DNA of 13,612 nt from NCBI GenBank assembly GCA_958348225.1, contig CATVYG010000045.1:1-13612 (forward strand). Reading direction: 5' to 3'. Below, piece by piece: positions 1 through 8,889 of the stretch. Within the stretch, counting starts at the first letter, position 1. Every line of letters starts with the position of its first letter. The notes under the pieces were generated by a model. It saw only the letters and a program-made list of their open reading frames with translations, searched no databases and was not told the DNA's origin. This stretch comes from an uncultured Collinsella sp. Lineage in GTDB: Bacteria > Actinomycetota > Coriobacteriia > Coriobacteriales > Coriobacteriaceae. Made by a program: the position numbers and the translations under genes.

Positions 1-42
1 GTCGTCGCATGCTCGTTACAGAAAAGCTGATAATAAGTTTGT
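1..42 (+). other. possible 3' end of an upstream gene
   Basis: The first 30 bases are open in frame 1 and end in TGA at 28-30, 12 bases before a good terminator hairpin. That is what the last codons of a truncated upstream plus-strand gene would look like, but nine codons are too few to recognise anything, and frame 2 is open even further. It is recorded only because the terminator implies a transcript entering from the left. Confidence 0.2.
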
Positions 43-70
43 GTGCCGCTCCTTTGGGGCGGCACTTTTT
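43..70 (+). terminator. intrinsic terminator of upstream transcript
   Basis: The arms GTGCCGCTCC and GGGGCGGCAC form a 10-bp stem (one T·G wobble) with a TTT loop, followed directly by TTTTT at 66-70. This is a textbook Rho-independent terminator ending a transcript that enters from left of the window. Confidence 0.85.
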
Positions 71-323
71 GTGTGGGGTCCCGGTCTCCACAATTTCCGT
101 CAAGCTTTTGGTTAGATTTTGGTCAGTTGGCGTAAGGGTGGAAGGCCAAAAGATTGCTGGCGAAAAAAGCTCAGAGAAAGTGCTGGTAGGGGAGTTGTTG
201 AGCTTTTCGACAGCTTTTGAGCAAAAGAAACTTTGTGGCTATTGCCGGCGATTGCGTTGTCGCGGTCATGGCGGTGCGGGATGCTGGGCGTAAGCGTCGA
301 ATGCTCCGATTTTGGAGGCCAGC
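71..323. other. leader/promoter region with no recognisable gene
   Basis: This 253-bp stretch separates the terminator from the first complete gene. It is less G+C-rich than the coding DNA around it. Short open frames exist on both strands, but none has a convincing ribosome-binding site or familiar product. A weak promoter candidate is TTGAGC (217-222), a 17-bp gap and TATTGC (240-245). A small CTTTT/AAAAG inverted repeat lies near 214-227. Nothing else stands out. Confidence 0.4.
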
Positions 324-746
324 ATGGATTTGTTTCTTGAGACTCCGCAGCAACAAGCTGAGCGCATGTTGCGCCAGCAGCAACGACTTATGGAGATGCA
401 AATGCAAGGGGTAGCCGCCCAGCCCCCTGCGCAAAACGTTACGCCCGCGGTTTCGCCTGCGGGCGGATTGGCGCCAGAGAACTATTCCGTACAACAAGAT
501 TCATATGCGCAGGAGCTTGCGTTCGACAAACGCCGCACGCGTCGCCGCCGCGTGGGCCAGCGCCTGCGCACATTGGCGATGATCGTGCTCATTCCGCTAG
601 GACTTGCGGCGATTTTCTTGGTCTCGTATGCGCTCACCTGCATCCTCAACGGCGCTTCGCCCGGCGAAGTGCTCCAACATCTGTCAGCCCTCGGCCAGCG
701 CCTAGGCGATGTCATAACAACCATTCGCGCCAGCTGGGAGAGCTAG
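324..746 (+). CDS. small single-pass membrane protein, Gln/Met-rich N-terminus
   Basis: I do not recognise this 140-residue protein. ATG at 324 is chosen because GGAGG at 314-318 lies five bases upstream; an in-frame TTG at 312 overlaps that Shine-Dalgarno site and is unlikely. Residues 1-30 are rich in Gln and Met (QQQAERMLRQQQRLMEMQMQ) and look amphipathic or coiled-coil-like. Residues 31-68 are a Pro/Ala-rich, probably disordered linker. A strongly basic patch (KRRTRRRRVGQRLR, 69-82) directly precedes one hydrophobic segment at about 84-108. About 30 residues follow, ending in a potential amphipathic helix. By the positive-inside rule the N-terminus should be cytoplasmic. No enzyme motif is visible. 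It lies 123 bp upstream of rmuC in the same orientation; a shared role is only a guess. Confidence 0.7.
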   Translation: MDLFLETPQQQAERMLRQQQRLMEMQMQGVAAQPPAQNVTPAVSPAGGLAPENYSVQQDSYAQELAFDKRRTRRRRVGQRLRTLAMIVLIPLGLAAIFLVSYALTCILNGASPGEVLQHLSALGQRLGDVITTIRASWES

Positions 747-869
747 CGCTTTAATGCCTGTGCGCCAAAATCCATTTGTCCGATTGCCGTGGGGCGCTCT
801 GCGTGTATGGCGGGGTAAGATTGATCTCGGTATTGATTGGTGCTCGATTGGGTTTGTTGGGCGGAGTTT

Positions 870-2225
870 ATGTCTGCTATTGATATTGTGCTTGTTGTGA
901 TCGCCTTGGTGGCGGTGGGGGTTGCTGTGGCTTGCGCCCTCCAACTCAAGAGCCTGCGTGCCGAGTTGCGGGAGCGTAGCGACAGTAGCGCGGAAACGCT
1001 GGCAGCACTCGAGCAGGCTAACAACGCGCTCGATGCCCTGAACGTCGCGCTGGCCGAAACCCGCCGCACGGCCAATGCCATCGCGCAGCAGCAGACGACC
1101 GATGCGGCCGTGGAGCAGCAACGCTACCTGACCATCGCACGCGAGTTCTCGCAAGCTGGTGACCGGATGGATGACCTGCGCCGCGAGACGGCCCAACAGC
1201 TCGGCGCCAACCGCGAAGGCATTGAGCATCGTCTGGACAAGGTGCGCGAGACGGTTGATGCTCAGCTGGGCGCCATCCGCAAAGACAACAACGTGCAGCT
1301 CGATCAGATGCGCGCGACGGTGGACGAGAAGCTCTCTCGCACGCTCAACGACCGACTGTCGGCATCGTTTAAGCAGGTGAGCGACCAGCTCGAGGCCGTG
1401 TACAAGGGCCTGGGCGATATGCAATCTATCGCCACCGGCGTTGGCGACCTTAAGCGCGTGCTGGGCAATGTAAAGGCGCGCGGCATTTTGGGCGAGGTGC
1501 AGCTGGGTGCGATCCTGGCGGACATCCTTACGCCCGACCAGTATCTGGAAAACGTCACCACCAAGCCCGGCGCCTCGGAGCGCGTTGAGTTTGCCGTCAA
1601 GCTGCCGGTAGACGAGGGCGATCCCGTGCTGCTGCCGATCGACTCCAAATTCCCGGGCGACGCGTACGAGCACCTGCTCGACGCGCAGGAGTCGGGTGAT
1701 GCGGAGGCCGTGGCGGCTGCGCGCAAGACGCTCGACACCATGGTCAAGCGCGAGGCAAAGGACATTTGCGAGAAGTACCTGAGCGTGCCCGCGACCACCA
1801 ACTTTGGCATTCTGTTCGTTCCGTTTGAGGGACTGTACGCCGAGGTCGTCAGCCGCCCCGGGCTTATCGAGACCCTGGGCCGCGACTATCACGTCAACGT
1901 TGCCGGTCCCAGCACCATGGCGGCCATCCTCAACAGTCTGCAGATGAGCTATCAGACGTTTAAGTTGCAAAAACGTACCGACGACGTGCTGCGCGTGCTC
2001 TCCGCCGTCAAGGCCGAGCTGCCGCGCTATCAAAAGGCGCTGCGCCGCGCCCAGCAGCAGATCGAGACCGCGGGCAAAACGGTCGAGGGTATCATCACCA
2101 CGCGCACCAACGTTATGGAGCGCAAGCTCAGGGACATCGACGCGCTGGAAGACGCCGACCAAGCCGATGAGATCTTGGGACTCACGCCCGCGGGCCTTCC
2201 CACAGACCAAGAAGACGAGGACTAA
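870..2225 (+). CDS. rmuC: RmuC family DNA recombination protein
   Basis: This 451-residue protein has the RmuC layout. A membrane anchor covers residues 3-25, and a long Ala/Glu/Arg-rich coiled coil runs to about residue 180. The C-terminal restriction-endonuclease-like core follows, recognisable from VKARGILGEVQLG (201-213), PIDSKFP (256-262), FVPFEGLYAEV (316-326) and the AGPSTM block (345-350). RmuC proteins limit recombination between short inverted repeats in E. coli and are predicted nucleases; the acidic D258 and K260 of the DSKFP block are the likely active-site residues. ATG at 870 is chosen over an upstream in-frame TTG at 837 because it follows a GGCGGAG site and puts the membrane segment at the very N-terminus. 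TAAGAT at 816-821 could be a -10 element. The gene ends just before a strong terminator (2237-2277), so it is probably transcribed alone or with the small membrane protein. Confidence 0.93.
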   Translation: MSAIDIVLVVIALVAVGVAVACALQLKSLRAELRERSDSSAETLAALEQANNALDALNVALAETRRTANAIAQQQTTDAAVEQQRYLTIAREFSQAGDRMDDLRRETAQQLGANREGIEHRLDKVRETVDAQLGAIRKDNNVQLDQMRATVDEKLSRTLNDRLSASFKQVSDQLEAVYKGLGDMQSIATGVGDLKRVLGNVKARGILGEVQLGAILADILTPDQYLENVTTKPGASERVEFAVKLPVDEGDPVLLPIDSKFPGDAYEHLLDAQESGDAEAVAAARKTLDTMVKREAKDICEKYLSVPATTNFGILFVPFEGLYAEVVSRPGLIETLGRDYHVNVAGPSTMAAILNSLQMSYQTFKLQKRTDDVLRVLSAVKAELPRYQKALRRAQQQIETAGKTVEGIITTRTNVMERKLRDIDALEDADQADEILGLTPAGLPTDQEDED

Positions 2226-2236
2226 TTGCAACAAGA

Positions 2237-2277
2237 CGGTGGGGCATCGGCGCAAACGCGGGTGCCCCACCGCTTTT
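2237..2277 (+). terminator. intrinsic terminator after rmuC
   Basis: CGGTGGGGCA (2237-2246) and TGCCCCACCG (2263-2272) form a perfect 10-bp stem. The 16-base loop holds a small inner GCG/CGC pair, and CTTTT follows. It begins 12 bases after the rmuC stop and separates rmuC from the ABC exporter gene. Confidence 0.85.
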
Positions 2278-2287
2278 CGTATCGCAC

Positions 2288-2318
2288 TTGTCTGAAGCGT
2301 GCTCCAATGTGCAACAAT
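2288..2318 (+). promoter_or_regulatory. candidate promoter of ABC exporter gene
   Basis: Just after the terminator, TTGTCT (2288-2293) could serve as -35 and AACAAT (2313-2318) as -10, with a 19-bp gap. The latter is preceded by TGC, an extended -10. An alternative -10, TCCAAT (2303-2308), also has TGC in front. Both would give a short leader before the ATG at 2353. The match to consensus is modest. Confidence 0.35.
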
Positions 2319-2352
2319 GGCGTTTCGCCCTATCAGACGCGAAAGGAAGCCC

Positions 2353-4155
<1,803 letters not shown>

Positions 4156-4167
4156 GCGTCTCGGACG

Positions 4168-4176
4168 TGGGACAAT
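4168..4176 (+). promoter_or_regulatory. candidate extended -10 element for nth
   Basis: TGG followed by GACAAT (4171-4176) resembles an extended -10 promoter 42 bases before the nth start. No good -35 is seen. Downstream, ATTGTGCC occurs twice (4175-4182 and 4192-4199), 17 bp apart, which may be chance. Confidence 0.3.
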
Positions 4177-4218
4177 TGTGCCCATTAGTTTATTGTGCCG
4201 TTGAGCTAAGGAGTCGTT

Positions 4219-4884
4219 ATGCCACGCGAGACCAATGCCACCAAGCGCGAGCGCGCCATCGAGGTGTGTGAGCGCCTCAACCGTCGCTATGGCCCGGTCG
4301 AGTGCTTTTTGGACCACGAGAATCCCTTCCGCCTGCTGATCGCGGTGTTGCTCTCGGCGCAAACGACCGACGCGCAGGTCAACAAGGTGACGCCGAAGCT
4401 GTTTGCCCAGTGGCCCACGCCCGAGGCCATGGCCGGGGCGAGTGTGGCTGACGTGGCAGACACCATCAAGTCACTCGGCTTTTATAAGAGCAAGGCCAAG
4501 CACGCCGTGGAGGCCGCGCAGATGATCGTCGCCGACTATGGCGGCGAGGTGCCGGCCGACATGAAGGAACTCGTGAAGCTGCCGGGCGTGGGACGCAAGA
4601 CGGCGAACATCGTGCTCAACGTGGGGTATGGCATCGTGGAGGGCATTGCGGTGGACACGCACGTCAACCGCATTGCGCATCGCCTGATGTTGAGTCCTAA
4701 GACACATGCCAAGGAGCCGCTCAAGACCGAGCAGGATCTGCTCAAGATTTTGCCGCACGAGTATTGGGAGTCGGTCAACCATCAGTGGATCACCTTCGGT
4801 CGCGAGATCTGCGACGCCCGCAAACCCAAGTGTGACGAGTGTCCGCTGGCAGATTTGTGCCCCAGCGTGCGCGTAGCGGGGTAG
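4219..4884 (+). CDS. nth: endonuclease III (DNA glycosylase/AP lyase)
   Basis: This 221-residue protein is the base-excision repair enzyme that removes oxidised pyrimidines and cleaves the resulting abasic site. The helix-hairpin-helix is LPGVGRKTANIVLN (121-134); K127 matches the catalytic lysine (K120 in E. coli). D146 in VDTHVNRIAHR matches the catalytic aspartate (D138), with the loop between them one residue longer. The C-terminus carries the [4Fe-4S] ligands C198, C205, C208 and C214 in the exact C-x6-C-x2-C-x5-C spacing of the family. AAGGAG at 4208-4213 supports ATG at 4219. The length is normal for the family (211 residues in E. coli). It lies between the exporter and mfd; pairing with mfd makes repair sense, but hairpins between them suggest separate transcription. 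Confidence 0.96.
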   Translation: MPRETNATKRERAIEVCERLNRRYGPVECFLDHENPFRLLIAVLLSAQTTDAQVNKVTPKLFAQWPTPEAMAGASVADVADTIKSLGFYKSKAKHAVEAAQMIVADYGGEVPADMKELVKLPGVGRKTANIVLNVGYGIVEGIAVDTHVNRIAHRLMLSPKTHAKEPLKTEQDLLKILPHEYWESVNHQWITFGREICDARKPKCDECPLADLCPSVRVAG

Positions 4885-4889
4885 GGCGG

Positions 4890-4914
4890 AACGCATCTTC
4901 GTCTGGCGTTTTTT
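4890..4914 (+). terminator. weak terminator after nth
   Basis: AACGC (4890-4894) and GCGTT (4906-4910) can pair around an 11-base loop, and the T-run extends to 4914. The stem is short, so this is at best a weak terminator, but its place five bases after the nth stop is right. Confidence 0.35.
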
Positions 4915-4932
4915 GCGGGGCTGGGTTTGCTC

Positions 4933-4963
4933 TTGAGCCGGAGTCCTCTCCATGCGCTACCAT
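4933..4963 (+). promoter_or_regulatory. candidate mfd promoter
   Basis: TTGAGC (4933-4938) and TACCAT (4958-4963) with a 19-bp gap are the best promoter-like pair before mfd. Transcription would start near 4970, putting the hairpin at 4989-5016 inside the mfd leader. The spacing is longer than ideal. Confidence 0.35.
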
Positions 4964-4988
4964 GACAGGCAATGAAATCCGCCGCATA

Positions 4989-5016
4989 CCCGCCGAGCTT
5001 GCCCCGGCGGGCTTTT
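4989..5016 (+). terminator. terminator-like hairpin in mfd leader
   Basis: CCCGCCG (4989-4995) and CGGCGGG (5005-5011) form a perfect 7-bp G+C stem with a 9-base loop, then CTTTT. It ends 14 bases before the mfd Shine-Dalgarno site GGAGG (5031-5035). CCGGC (5004-5008) within its 3' arm could instead pair with GCCGG (5028-5032), which overlaps that site, so two mutually exclusive folds are possible. It may simply end nth transcription or may attenuate mfd. Confidence 0.6.
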
Positions 5017-5041
5017 GGCGTTGCAATGCCGGAGGAACAGC

Positions 5042-8000
5042 ATGCTCATTCACCGTATAGCCGCGCAGCTCTACACTGCCGAGGCCTTGCAGGCCGTCGA
5101 GGCCGGGCTCGATGCTGGCGAGGACGTGACGCTGGCTGTGTCGCAGTCGGGCCGCACGCTTATGGCGGCCGCCCAGTTTGCGCGCCGTCCGCGCCCGACG
5201 GTCTATATCGTGAGCGGCGAGGATGCGGCCGATCGCGCCGCTCGTAGCCTTGCCGCCTATGTGGGCCTGGCGCATGTGTGTCGTTTCCCCGAGCGCAAGG
5301 ATTATCCGTGGCGCGAGCAGGCGCCCGACGACGCCGTGGTAGCGCAGCGATGCGAGGCCCTGGGACGCATCGTGCGCGGGGACAACTGCATCATGGTTGC
5401 CTCGGCTCGCGCGTTGCTGCGCTGCGTGCCGCCGGTCGAGAGCCACTACTGGGAGTCCACTACTTTTGCGGTGGGCGAGGAGATTCCTTTTGATGAGGTG
5501 CCGCAGCGCCTGGTGGGCATGGGCTACACCAATGCCGGCGCCGCCGATGCGCCCGGTCTGTTCCGCGTGCACGGCGACACCGTCGAGGTGTTCCCCGCAC
5601 AGGAAAAGGCACCCGTGCGCATCGAGTTCTTCGGCGACGAGATTGACCGCATCCGCCGCATGGTGAGCTCCACGGGGCAGACCATCGGCAACGAGGACAG
5701 CATCGAAATCTTTCCCTGCCGCGAACTGGCACTCACCGACGAGGCCGTCCACAACATGCATGTGGCGCTCTATCGCGCCAGCCAGGATGACAGCAAACTG
5801 GCGGCGCTGCTCGAGATGGTGGATGCGCGCATCGTCACGCCCGAGCTCGACCGCTTTTTGCCGGTGATGTACGGCCAGACCGTAAGCCCGTTGGCGCACG
5901 TGAGCGGCAAGGCGCTCGTGGTTCTGTCCGAGCCGCGCTCGCTGTTCGACGACTGCCTGCGCGCCCACGAGGATATCGAGGCGCGTGCCGGCGAGGCAGG
6001 GATTGACCGCCTGGATGGTCTGTACGTGCGCGCTCAACAGCTCGATTTTGGTGCCCAGCAGCGCTTGAACTACGTAAGCCTCATCCGTGCCGGCGGTGCG
6101 GTGACGGCCGAGCTCAAGATTGAGCAGCCTGCTATCGCAGGCTCGGACAACCGTTTTATGACGCGCGTTCAGGAAGTCGTGGGCAAGCGCTATGCCTGCG
6201 TGTTTGCCATTCCCGACCGCGGCGCGCGCGAGTCGATGGAGCTCACCTTTGGCGACGAGGGCATTACCTTTGAGGAATCGCTGACGGCCGCGCCCGAAAA
6301 CGCCGGCGTCATTGGCGAGCGCGTGCGCGTGGCGGCGGCAGATTCTGCCGATCGTGCTGCCCGTCAGGATGCTCATGCTGCAATTCGCGAGCGTAAGGCT
6401 GACGCGCTCAACGCCCGCTCGCTCGAGGCGGGCGCGGCCCAGGCTGCCGCCGGTGCTGCCGTGCCCACTATCTCGCGCGGACGCGTGACCTTTGTCGATG
6501 CCGCCCTGCCGCAGGGCGTGGTGGTGCCCGATGCCAACCTGGCCGTGTTCTCGATCGCCGACCTCAACGCCCGTATGGATGCCAACCGCGCGCGCAGCCG
6601 CCGCAAGGTGGACATTACGCAGATCACGTTTCCGTTTAAGCCGGGCGACTACGTGGTGCACGCCACTCACGGCATCGCGCTCTTTAGCGAGATCGCGCGC
6701 CAGGAAGTGGGCGGCAAGGAGCGCGACTACTTTTTGCTGGAATATGCCGACGGCGACAAGCTCTACGTGCCGCTCGAGCAGGTCGACCGCATCACGCGCT
6801 ATGTTGGCCCCGACGGCGACAAGCCGCGCCTGACCAGGCTCAACACCGCCGACTGGACGCGGGCTACCAACAAGGCGCGCAAGAATGCCAAAAAGCTGGC
6901 GTTTGACCTGGTCGACCTGTATACACGCCGCTCGTCGATTACCGGTATCGCCTGTCCGCCCGATACGCCCGAGCAGATCGAGATGGAGGAGAGCTTCCCC
7001 TACGACGAGACACGCGACCAGCTGGAGGCTATCGCCGACATCAAGGCCGACATGGAGGCGCCCAAGCCCATGGACCGCCTGCTGTGCGGCGACGTGGGTT
7101 TCGGCAAGACCGAGGTCGCCCTGCGCGCGGCGTTTAAGTGCGTAGACTCCGGCCGCCAGGTCATGGTGCTCTGTCCCACGACCATTCTGGCCCAACAGCA
7201 CTACGAGACGTTTTTTGAGCGCTTTGCCCCGTTTGGCCTGGAGGTCGAGGTGCTCAGCCGCTTCCGCACCCCGGCGCAGCAAAAGCGCGCGCTCAAGGCG
7301 TTTGCCGAGGGCACGATCGATGTGCTTATCGGTACGCACCGTCTGCTTTCGGCCGATGTGAACCCCAAGAACCTGGGCCTGGTGATCATCGACGAGGAGC
7401 AGCGCTTTGGCGTGCAGCACAAGGAGCAGCTCAAGAACCTGCGCGAGCAGATTGACGTGCTCACGCTTTCGGCAACGCCGATTCCGCGAACCATGCAGAT
7501 GGCCACGAGCGGCGTGCGCGATATGAGCCTGATCACCACGCCGCCGACCGGGCGTCGTCCCGTGATCGTGCACGTGGGGGAGTACGACCCCGACGTGGTG
7601 AGTGCGGCGATTCGCCTGGAGGTGGGCCGCGGCGGTCAGGTGTATTACGTGTCCAACCGCGTCAAGACCATCGACGATGCCGTGGCGCGCGTGCACGAGG
7701 CCGCGCCCGAGGCGCGCGTGGGCGTGGCGCACGGCAAGATGAGCCCGCGCGAGGTCGAGGACGTGATGATCGAGTTCGCGACCAAGAAAATTGACGTGCT
7801 TATCGCCACGACCATCGTGGAGAGCGGCATCGACAACGCAACGGCCAACACGCTCATCATCGAGGACTCGCAGCGCCTGGGTCTGGCGCAGCTCTACCAG
7901 CTCAAGGGCCGTGTGGGCCGTTCTGCCACGCAGGCCTACGCGTACTTTATGTTCCCGGGCGAGTTGCCGCTCACCGAGGAGGCAACGGCGCGCCTGACCG

Positions 8001-8674
8001 CGCTTTCCGAGTTCCAGGACCTGGGCAGCGGCATGCGCATCGCCATGCGTGACCTGGAGATCCGTGGTGCCGGCTCGCTCATGGGCGCCGAGCAGCACGG
8101 CAACCTGTCGAGTGTGGGCTTTGACCTGTTTACGCAGATGCTGGGACAGGCCGTGGCCGAGGCGCGCGGCGACGACGATGCCGGCGTGGAGGCGGCGAGC
8201 GTGGGCATTAACCTGCCGGCCGACTACTTCTTGTCCGAGGAGTACATGCCGGCGGTGGACCAGCGCGTGCTCGTGTACCGCAAGCTCGCTGCGGCTGAGG
8301 ACCTGGAGAGTATCGACGAGGTGCAGGAGGAGACCGAGGCCGCGCATGGCGAACTGCCGTTGGCGGGACTCAACCTGTTCAACCGCGCGCGCATCCGTAT
8401 TCGCGGCGAGCGCCTGGGGCTCGAGAGCGTCACGCTCAGTGGTGGACGCATTACCTTCCTGGGGGTTGACGTTCCCAAGAAGGTGGCCTTTGAGTTCAAG
8501 AATCGCTATGGCGCGGTGAACTTCCCCAAGAGCCGCAAGCTATCGGTGCCCTACAAGGCGGGCGCCGGCGCGGGCAGCGGCCTGGGTCGCGGTCTCGACG
8601 CCAACGACGGCACCGGCCCCGTGGCCGCGGCACTCATGCTGCTGCAACAGCTGGGTGCGAGCGACGACGACTAA
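5042..8674 (+). CDS. mfd: transcription-repair coupling factor Mfd
   Basis: This 1210-residue ATP-driven translocase removes RNA polymerase stalled at DNA damage and recruits UvrA. The N-terminal UvrB-like module (about 1-350) includes PQRLVGMGYTNAG (154-166). The polymerase-interaction domain spans about 533-600 (FKPGDYVVHATHG onward). The RecG-like motor has Walker A GDVGFGKTE (683-691), DEEQRFG (784-790), LSATPIPRT (809-817) and QLKGRVGRS (953-961). The translocation motif lies near 985-1015, and the C-terminal domain follows. ATG at 5042 is preceded by GGAGG with a six-base gap. Compared with E. coli Mfd (1148 residues) there is an extra Ala/Arg-rich stretch at about 414-478, plus a Gly-rich tail after about 1175. 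Gene order and hairpins suggest its own transcript. Confidence 0.97.
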   Translation: MLIHRIAAQLYTAEALQAVEAGLDAGEDVTLAVSQSGRTLMAAAQFARRPRPTVYIVSGEDAADRAARSLAAYVGLAHVCRFPERKDYPWREQAPDDAVVAQRCEALGRIVRGDNCIMVASARALLRCVPPVESHYWESTTFAVGEEIPFDEVPQRLVGMGYTNAGAADAPGLFRVHGDTVEVFPAQEKAPVRIEFFGDEIDRIRRMVSSTGQTIGNEDSIEIFPCRELALTDEAVHNMHVALYRASQDDSKLAALLEMVDARIVTPELDRFLPVMYGQTVSPLAHVSGKALVVLSEPRSLFDDCLRAHEDIEARAGEAGIDRLDGLYVRAQQLDFGAQQRLNYVSLIRAGGAVTAELKIEQPAIAGSDNRFMTRVQEVVGKRYACVFAIPDRGARESMELTFGDEGITFEESLTAAPENAGVIGERVRVAAADSADRAARQDAHAAIRERKADALNARSLEAGAAQAAAGAAVPTISRGRVTFVDAALPQGVVVPDANLAVFSIADLNARMDANRARSRRKVDITQITFPFKPGDYVVHATHGIALFSEIARQEVGGKERDYFLLEYADGDKLYVPLEQVDRITRYVGPDGDKPRLTRLNTADWTRATNKARKNAKKLAFDLVDLYTRRSSITGIACPPDTPEQIEMEESFPYDETRDQLEAIADIKADMEAPKPMDRLLCGDVGFGKTEVALRAAFKCVDSGRQVMVLCPTTILAQQHYETFFERFAPFGLEVEVLSRFRTPAQQKRALKAFAEGTIDVLIGTHRLLSADVNPKNLGLVIIDEEQRFGVQHKEQLKNLREQIDVLTLSATPIPRTMQMATSGVRDMSLITTPPTGRRPVIVHVGEYDPDVVSAAIRLEVGRGGQVYYVSNRVKTIDDAVARVHEAAPEARVGVAHGKMSPREVEDVMIEFATKKIDVLIATTIVESGIDNATANTLIIEDSQRLGLAQLYQLKGRVGRSATQAYAYFMFPGELPLTEEATARLTALSEFQDLGSGMRIAMRDLEIRGAGSLMGAEQHGNLSSVGFDLFTQMLGQAVAEARGDDDAGVEAASVGINLPADYFLSEEYMPAVDQRVLVYRKLAAAEDLESIDEVQEETEAAHGELPLAGLNLFNRARIRIRGERLGLESVTLSGGRITFLGVDVPKKVAFEFKNRYGAVNFPKSRKLSVPYKAGAGAGSGLGRGLDANDGTGPVAAALMLLQQLGASDDD

Positions 8675-8675
8675 C

Positions 8676-8799
8676 GGGTCGACGCTGCAAACGCCCCATT
8701 TGGGCAATCTGACCCTCACTCGTCGGTCGCGTACGCAAGTACGCTTCCCTCCTCCTTCGGGCCACCTTGCCACAAATGGAACGTTTTCGCTTACTTATG
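8676..8799. repeat. structured interspersed repeat, copy A
   Basis: It starts two bases after the mfd stop. Blocks shared with copy B are: GGGTCGACGCTGC (8676-8688, one mismatch), CATTTGGGCAATCTGAC (8697-8713, identical), CACCTTGCC-A-CAAATG (8763-8778, one mismatch) and TCGCTTA plus TATG (8787-8799). CATTTG-GGCAA pairs with TTGCC-CAAATG. The flanking variable arms AAACGCCC (8689-8696) and GAACGTTT (8779-8786) also pair at six of eight positions. At the apex, GCGTAC and GTACGC (8729-8744) form a perfect 6-bp stem closed by a GCAA tetraloop. No run of T follows, so it is not an obvious intrinsic terminator. Confidence 0.75.
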
Positions 8800-8800
8800 C

Positions 8801-8889
8801 TCAACCTGTAAGGGTATTTACGGGACAAAGCCATCTTCGTCTCACCCACATTGCAGGTTGACCGCCCTTCGCCCGACCGAAAGGAAAGC
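8801..8889 (+). promoter_or_regulatory. leader of PAP2 phosphatase gene
   Basis: Between the repeat and the PAP2 start, TCAACCTG (8801-8808) and CAGGTTGA (8854-8861) are perfect 8-base inverted arms enclosing 45 bases. No convincing promoter hexamers were found here. A weak pair, TTGCCA (8767-8772) and TACTTA (8792-8797), would lie inside the repeat. The meaning of the long-range pairing is unknown. Confidence 0.25.

Noticed and set aside
9..293. A 94-codon open frame at the left edge.
   Set aside because: It reads straight through the terminator hairpin at 43-70 and has no ribosome-binding site or familiar sequence.
750..770. GCGC inverted pair between the small membrane protein gene and rmuC, considered as a terminator.
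   Set aside because: The stem is only four base pairs with a 12-base loop and no T-run.
4175..4199. Direct repeat ATTGTGCC twice upstream of nth, considered as an operator.
   Set aside because: Eight bases occurring twice within 25 is weak evidence; there is no symmetry and no linked regulator gene.
4790..8347. A very long open frame on the minus strand opposite mfd (over 1100 codons).
   Set aside because: It is an effect of strong G/C bias at third codon positions of mfd. The translation is rich in His, Arg, Ala and Leu, matches no family I know and lacks a ribosome-binding site, whereas the plus-strand frame is unmistakably Mfd.
8676..8799. Repeat copy A considered as an insertion-sequence remnant or attachment site.
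   Set aside because: There is no transposase fragment, target-site duplication or tRNA nearby, and the covarying arms fit a structured element better.
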